Assembly: GCA_034430595.1 (NCBI GenBank)
Contig: DAOUEL010000011.1
Coordinates: 1 to 64,000, forward strand
Direction of reading: 5' to 3'
DNA from: E44-bin32 sp034430595
GTDB lineage: Bacteria > Chloroflexota > Anaerolineae > Anaerolineales > E44-bin32
DNA length: 64,000 nt
Positions within the stretch are counted from its first letter, which is position 1, and every line of letters begins with the position of its first letter. Positions 1 through 7,440 of the stretch are shown piece after piece. The notes beneath the pieces are model-generated. The model was not told where the DNA came from, made no database searches, and saw nothing but the letters and a program-made list of their open reading frames with translations. The translations under genes were made by a program, and so were the position numbers.

Positions 1-91
1 GGTAAATAGACCCCATACCGCCACGGCCTATAATCTGACGGATGATATAGCGGTCTTTAAGGACCTCGTCGGGTTTGAGAGGAATAGGCAC
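1..91 (-). CDS. Ser/Thr protein kinase, N-terminal fragment (runs off the left edge)
   Basis: Only about 30 codons are inside the window. The minus-strand reading gives VPIPLKPDEVLKDRYIIRQI followed by IGRGGMGSIY, the glycine-rich nucleotide-binding loop at the start of a bacterial Hanks-type kinase (GxGGMGxVY). I place the start at GTG 91-89, with an AAGAGG Shine-Dalgarno just upstream. An in-frame TTG directly before it (94-92) is an alternative, and the frame stays open a little further upstream, so a longer N-terminus is possible. The gene is divergent from the FHA regulator at 229, and that pairing suggests a phosphorylation link. Kinase identity is well supported; everything beyond the loop lies outside the window. 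Confidence 0.8.
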   Translation of the reverse strand, partial: MPIPLKPDEVLKDRYIIRQIIGRGGMGSIY

Positions 92-228
92 CAAGAACCT
101 CTTCTTGTTGCGGGCGTAAACATTTCCGCCGGTTCTCTCGGCGTGAGCTCCGCCCGTGAAACTCAGAGCGCCGGAAATGTATTTGCATTATACTCTGGTT
201 GGTCACGACAGGAGGCTGCGAAAGCGAT

Positions 229-891
229 ATGAGCGAAGGCCGTGATGAGGTCCCTCTGCTCCTGGCGCCCGAGGGTGATCTACAGGGATCGCGTTGGCCA
301 CTCGATAAAGAAGTGTTTTTAATCGGACGTGGCGAAGAGTGCGACCTGGTCATTGCCGAGAGGCAGGTCTCGCGTCACCATGCGCGTATCAAGCGCACAC
401 CTTTCGGATATCAGCTGGAGGACCTGGGAAGTAAGAACGGCACGCATCTAAATGGTGCCGCAATCGAAAAACCTGTCCAGCTGCAGGACGGGGATGACAT
501 CCAAATTGCACTTGCCCTAAAGCTAACCTTTGTAGGATCTGAAGCCACATTGCCCTTATCCATGGAAGAAGCGGCTAATCTAGGCCTTGGCCGTCTTCGG
601 ATGGAAATTCAGGCTCACAGGGTGTGGATACGGGAGGAGGAAGTCGATCCACCGTTGTCGCCGCCACAGTTCCGCCTTCTTGAGCTTCTCTATAAACATC
701 CGGAGCAAGTGGTAAGTCGGGATGAAATTGCAGCTTATGTGTGGCCGGGAACCGAAGGTGTTGGTGTCTCGGATCAAGCGATTGATGCCCTCGTAAGGCG
801 TTTAAGGGATAGGCTGTCCGAAATCGATCAGGACCACGATTATATTTTGACAATTCGTGGTCACGGTTTTCGTTTAGATAATCCTGTTTAG
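229..891 (+). CDS. FHA domain - winged-helix (OmpR-type) transcriptional regulator
   Basis: The protein has 220 residues. Its N-terminal half is an FHA domain with the phosphothreonine-binding signature: IGRGEECDLVI, SRHHARI, then GSKNGTHLNG. The C-terminal half (about residues 120-220) is a winged helix of the OmpR/PhoB effector type, with LSPPQFRLLELLYKHP, a recognition-helix region VSDQAIDALVRRLRDRL and the closing hairpin TIRGHGFRL. ATG 229 is chosen because AGGAGG lies at 210-215; a TTG at 199 is in frame but has no site. The inferred role is a transcription factor that reads phosphothreonine, comparable in idea to mycobacterial EmbR but with the domains in the opposite order and no BTAD domain. 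The divergent kinase gene is a natural partner. Confidence 0.85.
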   Translation: MSEGRDEVPLLLAPEGDLQGSRWPLDKEVFLIGRGEECDLVIAERQVSRHHARIKRTPFGYQLEDLGSKNGTHLNGAAIEKPVQLQDGDDIQIALALKLTFVGSEATLPLSMEEAANLGLGRLRMEIQAHRVWIREEEVDPPLSPPQFRLLELLYKHPEQVVSRDEIAAYVWPGTEGVGVSDQAIDALVRRLRDRLSEIDQDHDYILTIRGHGFRLDNPV

Positions 892-913
892 CAATTCGTT
901 CTAGGAAATTATT

Positions 914-957
914 GAGCAAGAGCCGGGTGCCTCTAAAAGCTCCGGCTCTTGCTTTTG
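914..957. terminator. Bidirectional intrinsic terminator
   Basis: An 11-bp perfect stem, GCAAGAGCCGG (916-926) with CCGGCTCTTGC (942-952), is followed by TTTT on the plus strand, with an A-rich/T-rich flank on the other side. It sits between two converging units, the FHA regulator (plus) and tmRNA (minus), and can serve both. Confidence 0.8.
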
Positions 958-959
958 AG

Positions 960-1356
960 TGGAGATGGCGGGATTCGAACCCGCGTCCGAAGGATTCAGT
1001 CAGCAAACGTCTACAAGCATATTCGTTCTACTGGATTTCGTGAGATCAGTGCCGAACGCCAGGTCAATCAGATCTCACTAGCCACTCAAGCCCGAAGACC
1101 TGCTGTAGGTAAAGCACGTGGCGCGCTTTACTGCATCCCATCCTTTCTGTCGTCCGTCATCACGCCGGACAGGAGAGGCGAGCTGTGGACGGGTCTCTTA
1201 GCGAGACCGAGCTATGCTGTAGTCTGCTTACGCAGCTACGGGCAGAGCCGCAAAGTCAGTGCTTTTGGCACTTAAGTGGTGCGCTGGTTTTACGAGCTCG
1301 GCGCCTCTCGGCTTGCAGTTTGCGACGCTCCACCTCCGTCGAAGCCATTCATCCCC
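960..1356 (-). ncRNA. ssrA: tmRNA (transfer-messenger RNA)
   Basis: The transcript rescues stalled ribosomes with SmpB, whose gene lies 0.9 kb downstream on the same strand. The 5' end GGGGATG (1356-1350) pairs with CATCTCC at the 3' end to form the tRNA-like acceptor stem. The 3' part carries the T-arm motif GGTTCGAATCC, and the 5' part has the typical GGCTTCGACGG. The discriminator A is at 960; CCA is not encoded. The tag reading frame is at 1269-1228 and reads AKSTDFAALPVAA followed by TAA, a normal degradation tag ending in AA. The length of 397 nt fits a one-piece tmRNA with pseudoknots; I did not fold the pseudoknots. Confidence 0.95.
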
Positions 1357-1364
1357 TAGTGATG

Positions 1365-1370
1365 ATTATA
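1365..1370 (-). promoter_or_regulatory. -10 element of the tmRNA promoter
   Basis: A consensus TATAAT on the minus strand lies 8 nt before the predicted 5' end of tmRNA, the expected spacing for a sigma-70-type promoter. The -35 region about 17 nt upstream is AT-rich and does not match TTGACA well. Confidence 0.6.
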
Positions 1371-1393
1371 TCATAGAGACTTATATAATAATG

Positions 1394-1462
1394 CGCATAG
1401 CCACTGTTTTCAATATATAATAATTTCCACTCTTACTCTTAAAATAATAAATAGGCTATGCG
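1394..1462. repeat. AT-rich spacer bounded by a 9-bp inverted repeat
   Basis: CGCATAGCC at 1394-1402 is repeated in inverted form as GGCTATGCG at 1454-1462, enclosing about 50 bp of AT-rich DNA that is unlike its surroundings. One arm, extended to AGTGGCTATGCGCATTAT (minus strand, 1405-1388), recurs exactly at 14985-15002, over the 3' end of trmFO. It may be a decayed small repeat element or a regulatory site upstream of tmRNA; there is no coding capacity. Confidence 0.45.
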
Positions 1463-1473
1463 AAACTTAGCAC

Positions 1474-2262
1474 TCACCAGATCCGACCGGGGAAGGTGCT
1501 GGTCGTTCCCTGCTGGCCAACCCGTTTGTACATTACAACATCAGAGTAGGGGATACCTAAGATGCCATCGTGTATCGCCCAGCTGCGGCCACGTATGGAT
1601 TGATGAAACGCTGGGTCACGAAAGGGCGTCGAGCCATCCAGCTGTATCGCCAGCTCACCGCCAGCTTGAAACCCAACGTGGATTTGCTCCATCCTGCGCC
1701 GTCCTTGTTGGTAGAGAAAGCCGTAGCCTTCGAATGTGATCGCATTGTGATAGGCTAAAGGATCCACGAAGTAAACGTCATGACCGAGCGAGGCGACGAA
1801 CTCCTCAAACGCGTCGATCGAGTGCCGCAACAGCCTCAAGCCACGGCGAACCTGCCCTGGAGCCAGACCTGCTTCTAAAGCCCGAACCTCCTCAGGGATA
1901 TTCCTTCGAAAGCTTCCAAACTCAGTTGGGGTCCCATCCGGCATGCGATCTACGTCGAAACGGGGTGAATCCGGGTCGTTCAGAATATACAGCAGTACGT
2001 GGATCTGACCGTTCATGGTATCGGTCAGGTGAGCGTAGAGCAGGGGATCGTACGCGCCCGCCTCATGTCTTAAATCCACAACAACATCTGTTGAGCCTGA
2101 TCTGCAACGCAAGTTAAGTAGCTTTTTCCCATTGGCGTCCACCAGATCGGCTGGAAGATGGAATCTCTCAAAAAGTTCCATCGGGATGAACCGTCTGTAG
2201 ATCAACTCCTTCTGTTCGAGCGGAAGCTGGTTGACCGCCGATATCGAGCGTGATTCAAGCAT
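1474..2262 (-). CDS. Conserved-looking protein of unknown function, coupled to smpB
   Basis: The product is a 262-residue soluble protein that I do not recognise. ATG 2262 is chosen because it overlaps the smpB stop by 8 bp (ATGCTTGA), with GAGG upstream; the frame is open further upstream but that part lies inside smpB. The sequence has a mixed alpha/beta composition with no signal peptide or membrane segment. Recognisable stretches are DLRHEAGAYDPLLYAHLTDT, an apparent switch into short beta-strands (IHVLLYILND), and a Gly/Arg-rich C-terminus. It is the last gene of a ctp-smpB-unknown operon that ends before tmRNA. The tight overlap suggests co-translation with SmpB, but no function can be assigned. 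Confidence 0.75.
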   Translation of the reverse strand: MLESRSISAVNQLPLEQKELIYRRFIPMELFERFHLPADLVDANGKKLLNLRCRSGSTDVVVDLRHEAGAYDPLLYAHLTDTMNGQIHVLLYILNDPDSPRFDVDRMPDGTPTEFGSFRRNIPEEVRALEAGLAPGQVRRGLRLLRHSIDAFEEFVASLGHDVYFVDPLAYHNAITFEGYGFLYQQGRRRMEQIHVGFQAGGELAIQLDGSTPFRDPAFHQSIRGRSWAIHDGILGIPYSDVVMYKRVGQQGTTSTFPGRIW

Positions 2263-2731
2263 CACCACGCCTCTTTCTCGAAAGCGCTCTCTCAATGTCT
2301 CGATCGGCAGCTTTTTTCGCGAGCTCTCGCCGCTTGTCGTATTTCCGTTTGCCTTTTGCGAGCGCAATCTCCACCTTCGCCAGGCCAGATTTCAGATAGA
2401 GCCGTGTCGGGATGATAGTAAAACCCCGCTGGCGAACCTGGTCGTATAGATTTGAGATCTCCCGTTTGTGTAAGAGCAGTTTTCGACGTCGGCGGGGATC
2501 GTGATTGAATTGATTAGCAGGATCATAAGGGGCAATATGGGCATTCACCAGCCAGACTCCGTTCGAATCAATCTGAACATGAGCCTCCTTCAGGCTTACC
2601 TGGTGAGCACGAATAGATTTAATCTCACTTCCCGTAAGTACGATACCAGCCTCAAAGCGATCTTCCAGGTCATAGTCGTGGGCTGCCTTGCGGTTCGTAG
2701 CGATGTTCTTCACTTCAGTGCCAGCACTCAT
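2255..2731 (-). CDS. smpB: SsrA-binding protein SmpB
   Basis: SmpB binds the tRNA-like domain of tmRNA and delivers it to stalled ribosomes for trans-translation. The 158-residue product has the family's usual length and its hallmarks: an N-terminal IATNRKAAHDYD, the OB-fold core with GIVLTGSEIKSIRAHQVSL, the NPHD-like segment FNHDPRRRRKLLLHK, and the basic C-terminal tail GKRKYDKRRELAKKAADRDI, which reads the empty mRNA channel. The start overlaps the end of the upstream protease gene (ATGA, 2728-2731), and its end overlaps the unknown gene at 1474. The tmRNA gene itself is 0.9 kb downstream on the same strand, a common arrangement. Confidence 0.97.
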   Translation of the reverse strand: MSAGTEVKNIATNRKAAHDYDLEDRFEAGIVLTGSEIKSIRAHQVSLKEAHVQIDSNGVWLVNAHIAPYDPANQFNHDPRRRRKLLLHKREISNLYDQVRQRGFTIIPTRLYLKSGLAKVEIALAKGKRKYDKRRELAKKAADRDIERALSRKRRGDA

Positions 2732-3921
2732 TGGTCTCCTGCACCCTTCAAAAAGAGTTGTTCGGCCAGGGCGAGGAATGGATCGGGGCCGTTGTCATCG
2801 CTGCTTTCAACCCGAAAATCAGGGCTAAGCCCGACACCGTCGAGGGTCTCGCCACCCGGTGTCAGCCAGCGGGCTGTCGTTATATGCAGGCTCGATCCAT
2901 CGCTTAGCTCAACAACTGCCTGAACCGTACCCTTTCCAAATGTCTGGCTGCCAATTAATAAAGCCCGGCCGTTTTCTCGCAGTGCGGCAGCGAGAACTTC
3001 TGCAGCACTTGCTGTATTCCCGTTGATAATGATCAGCAGAGGTATATCTGCGGCCGGCCCGGGCTGTTCAACCCGAAAAGACTCATCCTCGCCTGCTGCA
3101 CGTTCTTCGGTCAGGACAATCCCCGATTTGAGGAAGTAACGTCCTAAGTCAACCGTGCTCTCGAGCAGGCCGCCCCCGTTATCGCGCAGATCCAGTATCA
3201 ACCCGCTGATACCGGCCTCAATTAGCTCATTGTAGCCTGCTTCGACTTCTTCAGGAGTGTTCTCGGCGAATCGAATAATCTTGATGATGCCAGTTGCAGG
3301 GTTTAATGGGGAGAGGTACGTGGTTACAGAGGGAATTTCGAAGCGCATCCTGGTGAGTTCGTAGCTGATCGGAGGCCCATCTGTATCCGCTTTCACAACA
3401 CCTAAGTTGATCCGGCTCCCTTCAACACCCCGCAAATCCGCAATTAAATCTCCAATTCCTGGAAATGGACCGATCACCCGTCTATCCACAGAAAACAGGA
3501 TATCGCCGTCACGGATCCCAGCCTCATAGGCGGGTCCAGTTTCAAAAGGCGTAAGTATAACTCTCCCAGCATCATCGATGGTTAGCAGTGCACCGATCCC
3601 GCCATATTCGCCAGCCAGATCATCCGACTGGAGCTCATGCTGAGCGGGCTCGACATAGACGCTGAAGGGATCGCCCAGTGTTCCAACGGCGGCATGGATC
3701 ATCGCCCGTTCGAATGGCAGTTCTTCTTCGGGTGGAGTGAGCGCGTAGGTCCGGATGACCTGGACGGCTTCACTTACCAATTCCAGCCGGTCCTGTCTGG
3801 AATCCGCTACTGCGCGTATGAAATATCCAGCAGCGAAAATCGCGAGAAACTGAAGCGCCACAAGTAGAATGCGCATGAGCAACCAGCTTCTGGACTTCTT
3901 CAACGATTGGTCCTCCATCAC
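2728..3921 (-). CDS. C-terminal processing peptidase (S41 family)
   Basis: This is a 397-residue membrane-anchored serine protease. A transmembrane segment at residues 13-31 is followed by an N-terminal helical region, a PDZ domain (about 95-175, with FETGPAYEAGIRDGDILFSV) and the S41 catalytic core. The catalytic pair is visible as Ser305 in NGNTASAAEV and Lys330 in FGKGTVQ, 25 residues apart as expected for CtpA/Prc. The substrate-binding segment SGLILDLRDNGGGLL is also typical. The enzyme should act outside the cytoplasmic membrane on C-termini of exported proteins. It is the first gene of the operon with smpB. The gene symbol is left open because several paralogues usually exist (ctpA/ctpB). 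Confidence 0.93.
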   Translation of the reverse strand: MMEDQSLKKSRSWLLMRILLVALQFLAIFAAGYFIRAVADSRQDRLELVSEAVQVIRTYALTPPEEELPFERAMIHAAVGTLGDPFSVYVEPAQHELQSDDLAGEYGGIGALLTIDDAGRVILTPFETGPAYEAGIRDGDILFSVDRRVIGPFPGIGDLIADLRGVEGSRINLGVVKADTDGPPISYELTRMRFEIPSVTTYLSPLNPATGIIKIIRFAENTPEEVEAGYNELIEAGISGLILDLRDNGGGLLESTVDLGRYFLKSGIVLTEERAAGEDESFRVEQPGPAADIPLLIIINGNTASAAEVLAAALRENGRALLIGSQTFGKGTVQAVVELSDGSSLHITTARWLTPGGETLDGVGLSPDFRVESSDDNGPDPFLALAEQLFLKGAGDQ

Positions 3922-4113
3922 GGAATGAATTGTAGCATGCGCTCAGACCTAATTTGCCGGGGGGTACGAAGGTATTCTTGTAAAGGTCTATGCAAGCCGA
4001 CATAATTGATGGGCAATCAATATCTCAGCCGCAGGCAGGGAGCCCTTTTGCAAATAGATCCCTGTAAATTCGCGGAGTCTCGTGTATTAACGGTTCAACC
4101 CCGGGAGAAGCAC

Positions 4114-5112
4114 GTGGATCAGCCAATAAAACTTCTCGTCGTTGAAGATGATCCAGCAATGCTGGTCGCATTCAGGGATGTCCTGGAAGGTGCTGGCTAT
4201 AACGTTCTGACGGCTTCCAACGGCGAAGCCGCTTTGAAACTGCTCGAAACCGAGCTGCCAAACTTGATCCTCTCCGATATCTCCATGCCCGTCATGGACG
4301 GGTACAAACTGTTTGAAGCCGTCCGCCAGCATCCTAATGGAACCGCAATCCCTTTCATCTTCCTTACTGCCAGGGGAACGCGTGAGGACACCTTTTACGG
4401 GCGTTCACTGGGGGCTGATGATTACATCACAAAGCCGGTCACCACAAAGGAGCTGCTTTCAGCAGTTAAGGCCCGTCTGGAGCGTTCTGACGAGCTCAAG
4501 CTCATCCAGCTGAAAGCAGCCTATAAGGATAGCCTCTTCGCGCTCGCCGGGGCGATCGAGATGCGCGACCCATACACCCATGCACATATGCATCGGCTCG
4601 GGGCCTACTCCAAAGCCCTGGCAACAGATATGGAGTGGAACGCTGAAGAACTGGAAGATTTAGAGTATGGTGCGATCCTGCACGATATCGGCAAGATCTA
4701 CATACCGGATAAAGTACTGCGGAAGAATGGCAAGTTGGATGATGATGAGTGGTCCGAAATGCGCAAGCATCCCGAGGTGGGAGCACGCATGATTCGGGAC
4801 ATCCCTTATCTCGCCCCAGCTGTCCCTCTCGTCAAGCACCACCACGAGCGCTGGGATGGCAAAGGTTATCCAGATGGTCTGGAAGGCGAGGCGATCCCTG
4901 TCGGGGCTCGCCTGCTGGCTGTTACAGATGCCTTTGACGCCATGACCTCCGACCGGCCTTATCGAAAGGCGCTCTCCAGTGATGATGCCTACGCCGAGAT
5001 CTTGCGTGGCTCCGGGAAGCAATTTGACCCGCATATGGTCGAGGCAATGAAGCGCTGTTGGTCAACGGGCGTCATTCAGGAAATCTTGAAGAACTCGAAC
5101 GGCCATTCCTGA
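4114..5112 (+). CDS. Response regulator with HD-GYP cyclic-di-GMP phosphodiesterase domain
   Basis: The protein has about 333 residues. The receiver domain has the acidic pair in LLVVEDDPAML, the phospho-acceptor Asp in ILSDISMPVMDGY and the conserved Lys in YITKPVT. The output domain is HD-GYP, with LHDIGKIYIPD, the metal-binding KHHHERWDGKGYPDGL and ARLLAVTDAFDAMTSDRPYR, so hydrolysis of c-di-GMP is expected. The GTG at 4114 follows GGGAG (4103-4107) at good spacing; an open frame back to 4006 has no comparable site. It lies alone between the divergent protease and the YihY gene; no cognate histidine kinase is adjacent. No diguanylate cyclase occurs in this window. Confidence 0.92.
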   Translation: MDQPIKLLVVEDDPAMLVAFRDVLEGAGYNVLTASNGEAALKLLETELPNLILSDISMPVMDGYKLFEAVRQHPNGTAIPFIFLTARGTREDTFYGRSLGADDYITKPVTTKELLSAVKARLERSDELKLIQLKAAYKDSLFALAGAIEMRDPYTHAHMHRLGAYSKALATDMEWNAEELEDLEYGAILHDIGKIYIPDKVLRKNGKLDDDEWSEMRKHPEVGARMIRDIPYLAPAVPLVKHHHERWDGKGYPDGLEGEAIPVGARLLAVTDAFDAMTSDRPYRKALSSDDAYAEILRGSGKQFDPHMVEAMKRCWSTGVIQEILKNSNGHS

Positions 5113-5195
5113 GTTCCACCTCGTCTAATCCCCTGATACATTCGCAACGTGCTATCATCCACGGTGGGTAAGAAAACGCTGTGGAGCATAACCTC

Positions 5196-6092
5196 ATGAA
5201 CCAAATCCGTATATGGATTGAGCACATCCGCTCGAGCAGGGTGGGTCGTATCCTACTGCGGTCCATCAGCCGCTTCTCCGAAGAACGCGGCGGCGAAGTA
5301 TCGGCGAGCCTGGCCTACTACACCCTTTTCTCGCTCTTCCCATTTTTCCTGGCGCTGATCGCTGCAGGGGGGTTCTTCCTTGAGCGTGACCAGGTATTCA
5401 GGCAAGTGCAAGAGATGTTCATAAACCTGTTCCCTGGCTCCAGAAACGTGATTGAATCGAACCTCAAGACCGTGTTGGAAATGCGCGGGACGATCGGCAT
5501 CATCGGTATCATCAGCCTCTTCTGGTCCGCTTCCGGCATGTTCTCGAGCTTGATCTACAACGTCAATCGGGCCTGGCCCGATACCCGCATTCGAAATTTC
5601 CTTCGTAAGCGGCTCGCAGGTATTGCAATCGCGATTGCCCTGGGGGCATCGGTCTTGCTATCCATCTTCGCCACGACAACGTTTAGCGTGCTGGCCAACA
5701 TTAACCTTCAAGCGTTAGGCAGCCAGCTGATCGATAGTCTTCCTTATAAAAGCTTGTTTACTCGCCTGCTTTCCATGTCGGTGAAAGTGCTCGCGTTCAT
5801 GGCACTATACCTTTGGGCTCCAAACAAGAAGGTCAACTGGCGCTACGCTCTCTTTGGAGCGCTGGTCGCTGGAACTGGGCTGGAGATCGCTACATCGGTC
5901 TTTACGTGGTATCTAACCAGCGGCATCGTCAGCTACGACCTGGTTTACGGCTCTCTAGGCGCGATCGTAGTCCTGATGTTCTGGGTCTACATCAGTTCGC
6001 TGATCATGCTCTACGGCGCCCATCTTACTGCCGCATGCGAGCATGTATATCAATCGTCCCAGGACGGACCGTCCGATTTTATTGAGGTATAG
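5196..6092 (+). CDS. YihY/BrkB-family inner membrane protein
   Basis: The 298-residue membrane protein has about six hydrophobic segments. The family signature ASLAYYTLFSLFPFFLALIA is near the N-terminus, FWSASGMFSSLIYNVNRAW lies in the middle, and the final pair of segments reads LVYGSLGAIVVLMFWVYISS and LIMLYGAHLTAACEH. Family members were once called ribonuclease BN, a misassignment; their true role is unknown, with transport suggested for some eukaryotic-like members. ATG 5196 has GGAG at 5183-5186; a GTG at 5181 is in frame but less well placed. Neighbouring genes give no functional clue. Confidence 0.88.
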   Translation: MNQIRIWIEHIRSSRVGRILLRSISRFSEERGGEVSASLAYYTLFSLFPFFLALIAAGGFFLERDQVFRQVQEMFINLFPGSRNVIESNLKTVLEMRGTIGIIGIISLFWSASGMFSSLIYNVNRAWPDTRIRNFLRKRLAGIAIAIALGASVLLSIFATTTFSVLANINLQALGSQLIDSLPYKSLFTRLLSMSVKVLAFMALYLWAPNKKVNWRYALFGALVAGTGLEIATSVFTWYLTSGIVSYDLVYGSLGAIVVLMFWVYISSLIMLYGAHLTAACEHVYQSSQDGPSDFIEV

Positions 6093-6259
6093 ATTAACCG
6101 CATAATTTCGACGGGCAGGGGGGTAGGTTAGTTAATCATCAGCCGAACGGCGGGCTTCTCAATATCTAATTCCCGATTGGTATCCCATTGGAGGCTCATG
6201 AAACTCCGTTTGGACTTAACGCCAATGCAGTTGGAGTGGGGTGGCGTTCTATGAAGGCC

Positions 6260-6288
6260 TTGACTTCGAAATTCATTACGGTTACGAT
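6260..6288 (+). promoter_or_regulatory. Probable sigma-70 promoter of the recombinase gene
   Basis: TTGACT (6260-6265) and TACGAT (6283-6288) are separated by 17 bp, about 56 bp before the recombinase start. The rest of the 250-bp gap 6093-6344 shows no gene, repeat or structured RNA that I can recognise. Confidence 0.5.
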
Positions 6289-6344
6289 AAGTACCATTAT
6301 AGCAACCTTAGCACAGCACGTAGGGAATCCATGGGTGGTCGATC

Positions 6345-7316
6345 ATGAAGCTGGCTGACTCGTTTCAACGATACCTGGATGGCGTGAAATTAGCGCGCAG
6401 CGCAAATACTGCCCGTACTTATGCCAACGCCTTGCAGGCATTCACCCTGTGCCTTGAACAAATGGATCTCGATCCGGCCAAGATCGATTGTGCTGAAGCC
6501 AGCGAGGACTGGATCGCTGATTTCGCTGCATATTTGAAGCCCTACGCTCCAGCAAGCGAACGTCTCTACCTGACGGCTGCCACCGGCTGGTTTGAATACC
6601 TTGCAGCAGAAAACCTGGCCGCGGTCAATTTGCCCCGTCTGAGATTGCTGATCAGCCGCCGGGCACGACGCCCAGGTCAGCGCCTGCCGCAGTTCCCGCG
6701 CAGCCAGATCGAGGCTGTCCTTGAGCACGCTGACCAGCTCCAAACCTACCCGGTCGAAGATGAAAGGCAACGCTTGATCAACCTGCGCGATCGGGCTTTC
6801 CTGATTACCCTGGCAGCCACGGGTTTACGGGTCCATGAAGCGTGCAATCTTCGTCGTGGGGATATCGACTGGAATGAAGGCCGTGCAATCCTGATCGGTA
6901 AAGGCGATCGAGAGGCGATCGTACGCTTCTCCTCGCGTTCGATGGGGGCTTTGAGGGCTTATCTCGCCAGCAGAGCGCCGCTGGACGGTTCCTGTGGGCG
7001 GCCACTCGCCTCTCTGCCGCTCTTTGCCCGGCACGATCGGGCTGCCGGCAGTAAAATCCTGCCGATCAGCACGACAACCGGCCGAGCCATCGTCCATCAA
7101 CGTGTCCAGGAAGCGCTGGGAGATGATTCCAGTTCGACGATTACGCCGCACTCGTTTCGGCACTATTTCGTGACCACGGTGCTGCGAGGGTCCGGTGGAA
7201 ATCTTAAGCTGGCACAGGAATTGGCCCGCCACCGGAATATTGCTGTCACCCAGCGCTACGCCCACCTCAGCGACGATGAACTCGACCGTGGCTACCACGA
7301 AATTTTTGAGGATTAA
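6345..7316 (+). CDS. Tyrosine recombinase/integrase (XerC/D-like)
   Basis: The 323-residue protein has an N-terminal SAM-like core-binding domain (about 1-100) and a C-terminal catalytic domain. The full catalytic set is present: Arg162 (TGLRVHEA), Lys186 (IGKGDRE), His269-x2-Arg272 (TPHSFRHYF), His296 (LARHRNI) and Tyr305 (VTQRYAH). The sequence should therefore be active in strand exchange. Length and layout resemble Xer recombinases more than phage integrases with long arm-binding domains. There is no adjacent tRNA, excisionase, toxin or phage gene, and no direct repeat that would mark an integrated element, so it may be a housekeeping chromosome-dimer recombinase or an orphan from an old insertion. 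Confidence 0.9.
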   Translation: MKLADSFQRYLDGVKLARSANTARTYANALQAFTLCLEQMDLDPAKIDCAEASEDWIADFAAYLKPYAPASERLYLTAATGWFEYLAAENLAAVNLPRLRLLISRRARRPGQRLPQFPRSQIEAVLEHADQLQTYPVEDERQRLINLRDRAFLITLAATGLRVHEACNLRRGDIDWNEGRAILIGKGDREAIVRFSSRSMGALRAYLASRAPLDGSCGRPLASLPLFARHDRAAGSKILPISTTTGRAIVHQRVQEALGDDSSSTITPHSFRHYFVTTVLRGSGGNLKLAQELARHRNIAVTQRYAHLSDDELDRGYHEIFED

Positions 7317-7440
7317 CCCCCTGCTCGCAAGCCATACGATAGGCCCACTCTAAACGAACGTATGTTCTATTGTGGTATGTCTATACGCAGTTATCTGATC
7401 GCCCTACTGATGGACCAGCGACAGGTTCATAAGGTGAAAT

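Noticed and set aside
575..1006. 143-codon minus-strand frame over the FHA regulator
   Set aside because: Antisense shadow of a clear coding gene, running into the terminator and tmRNA.
949..1376. Open frames on the plus strand across the tmRNA gene
   Set aside because: They lie inside tmRNA and have no ribosome site or protein-like composition.
7355..7368. CGAACGTATGTTCT, close to the Gram-positive-type LexA/SOS box
   Set aside because: It lies between two converging genes (recombinase and ctaA), with no promoter or gene that it could control except a 35-codon open frame (7362-7469) with no supporting features.
6093..7440. Possible integrated mobile element around the tyrosine recombinase
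   Set aside because: No direct repeats, tRNA target, excisionase or cargo genes are present; flanking genes appear chromosomal.
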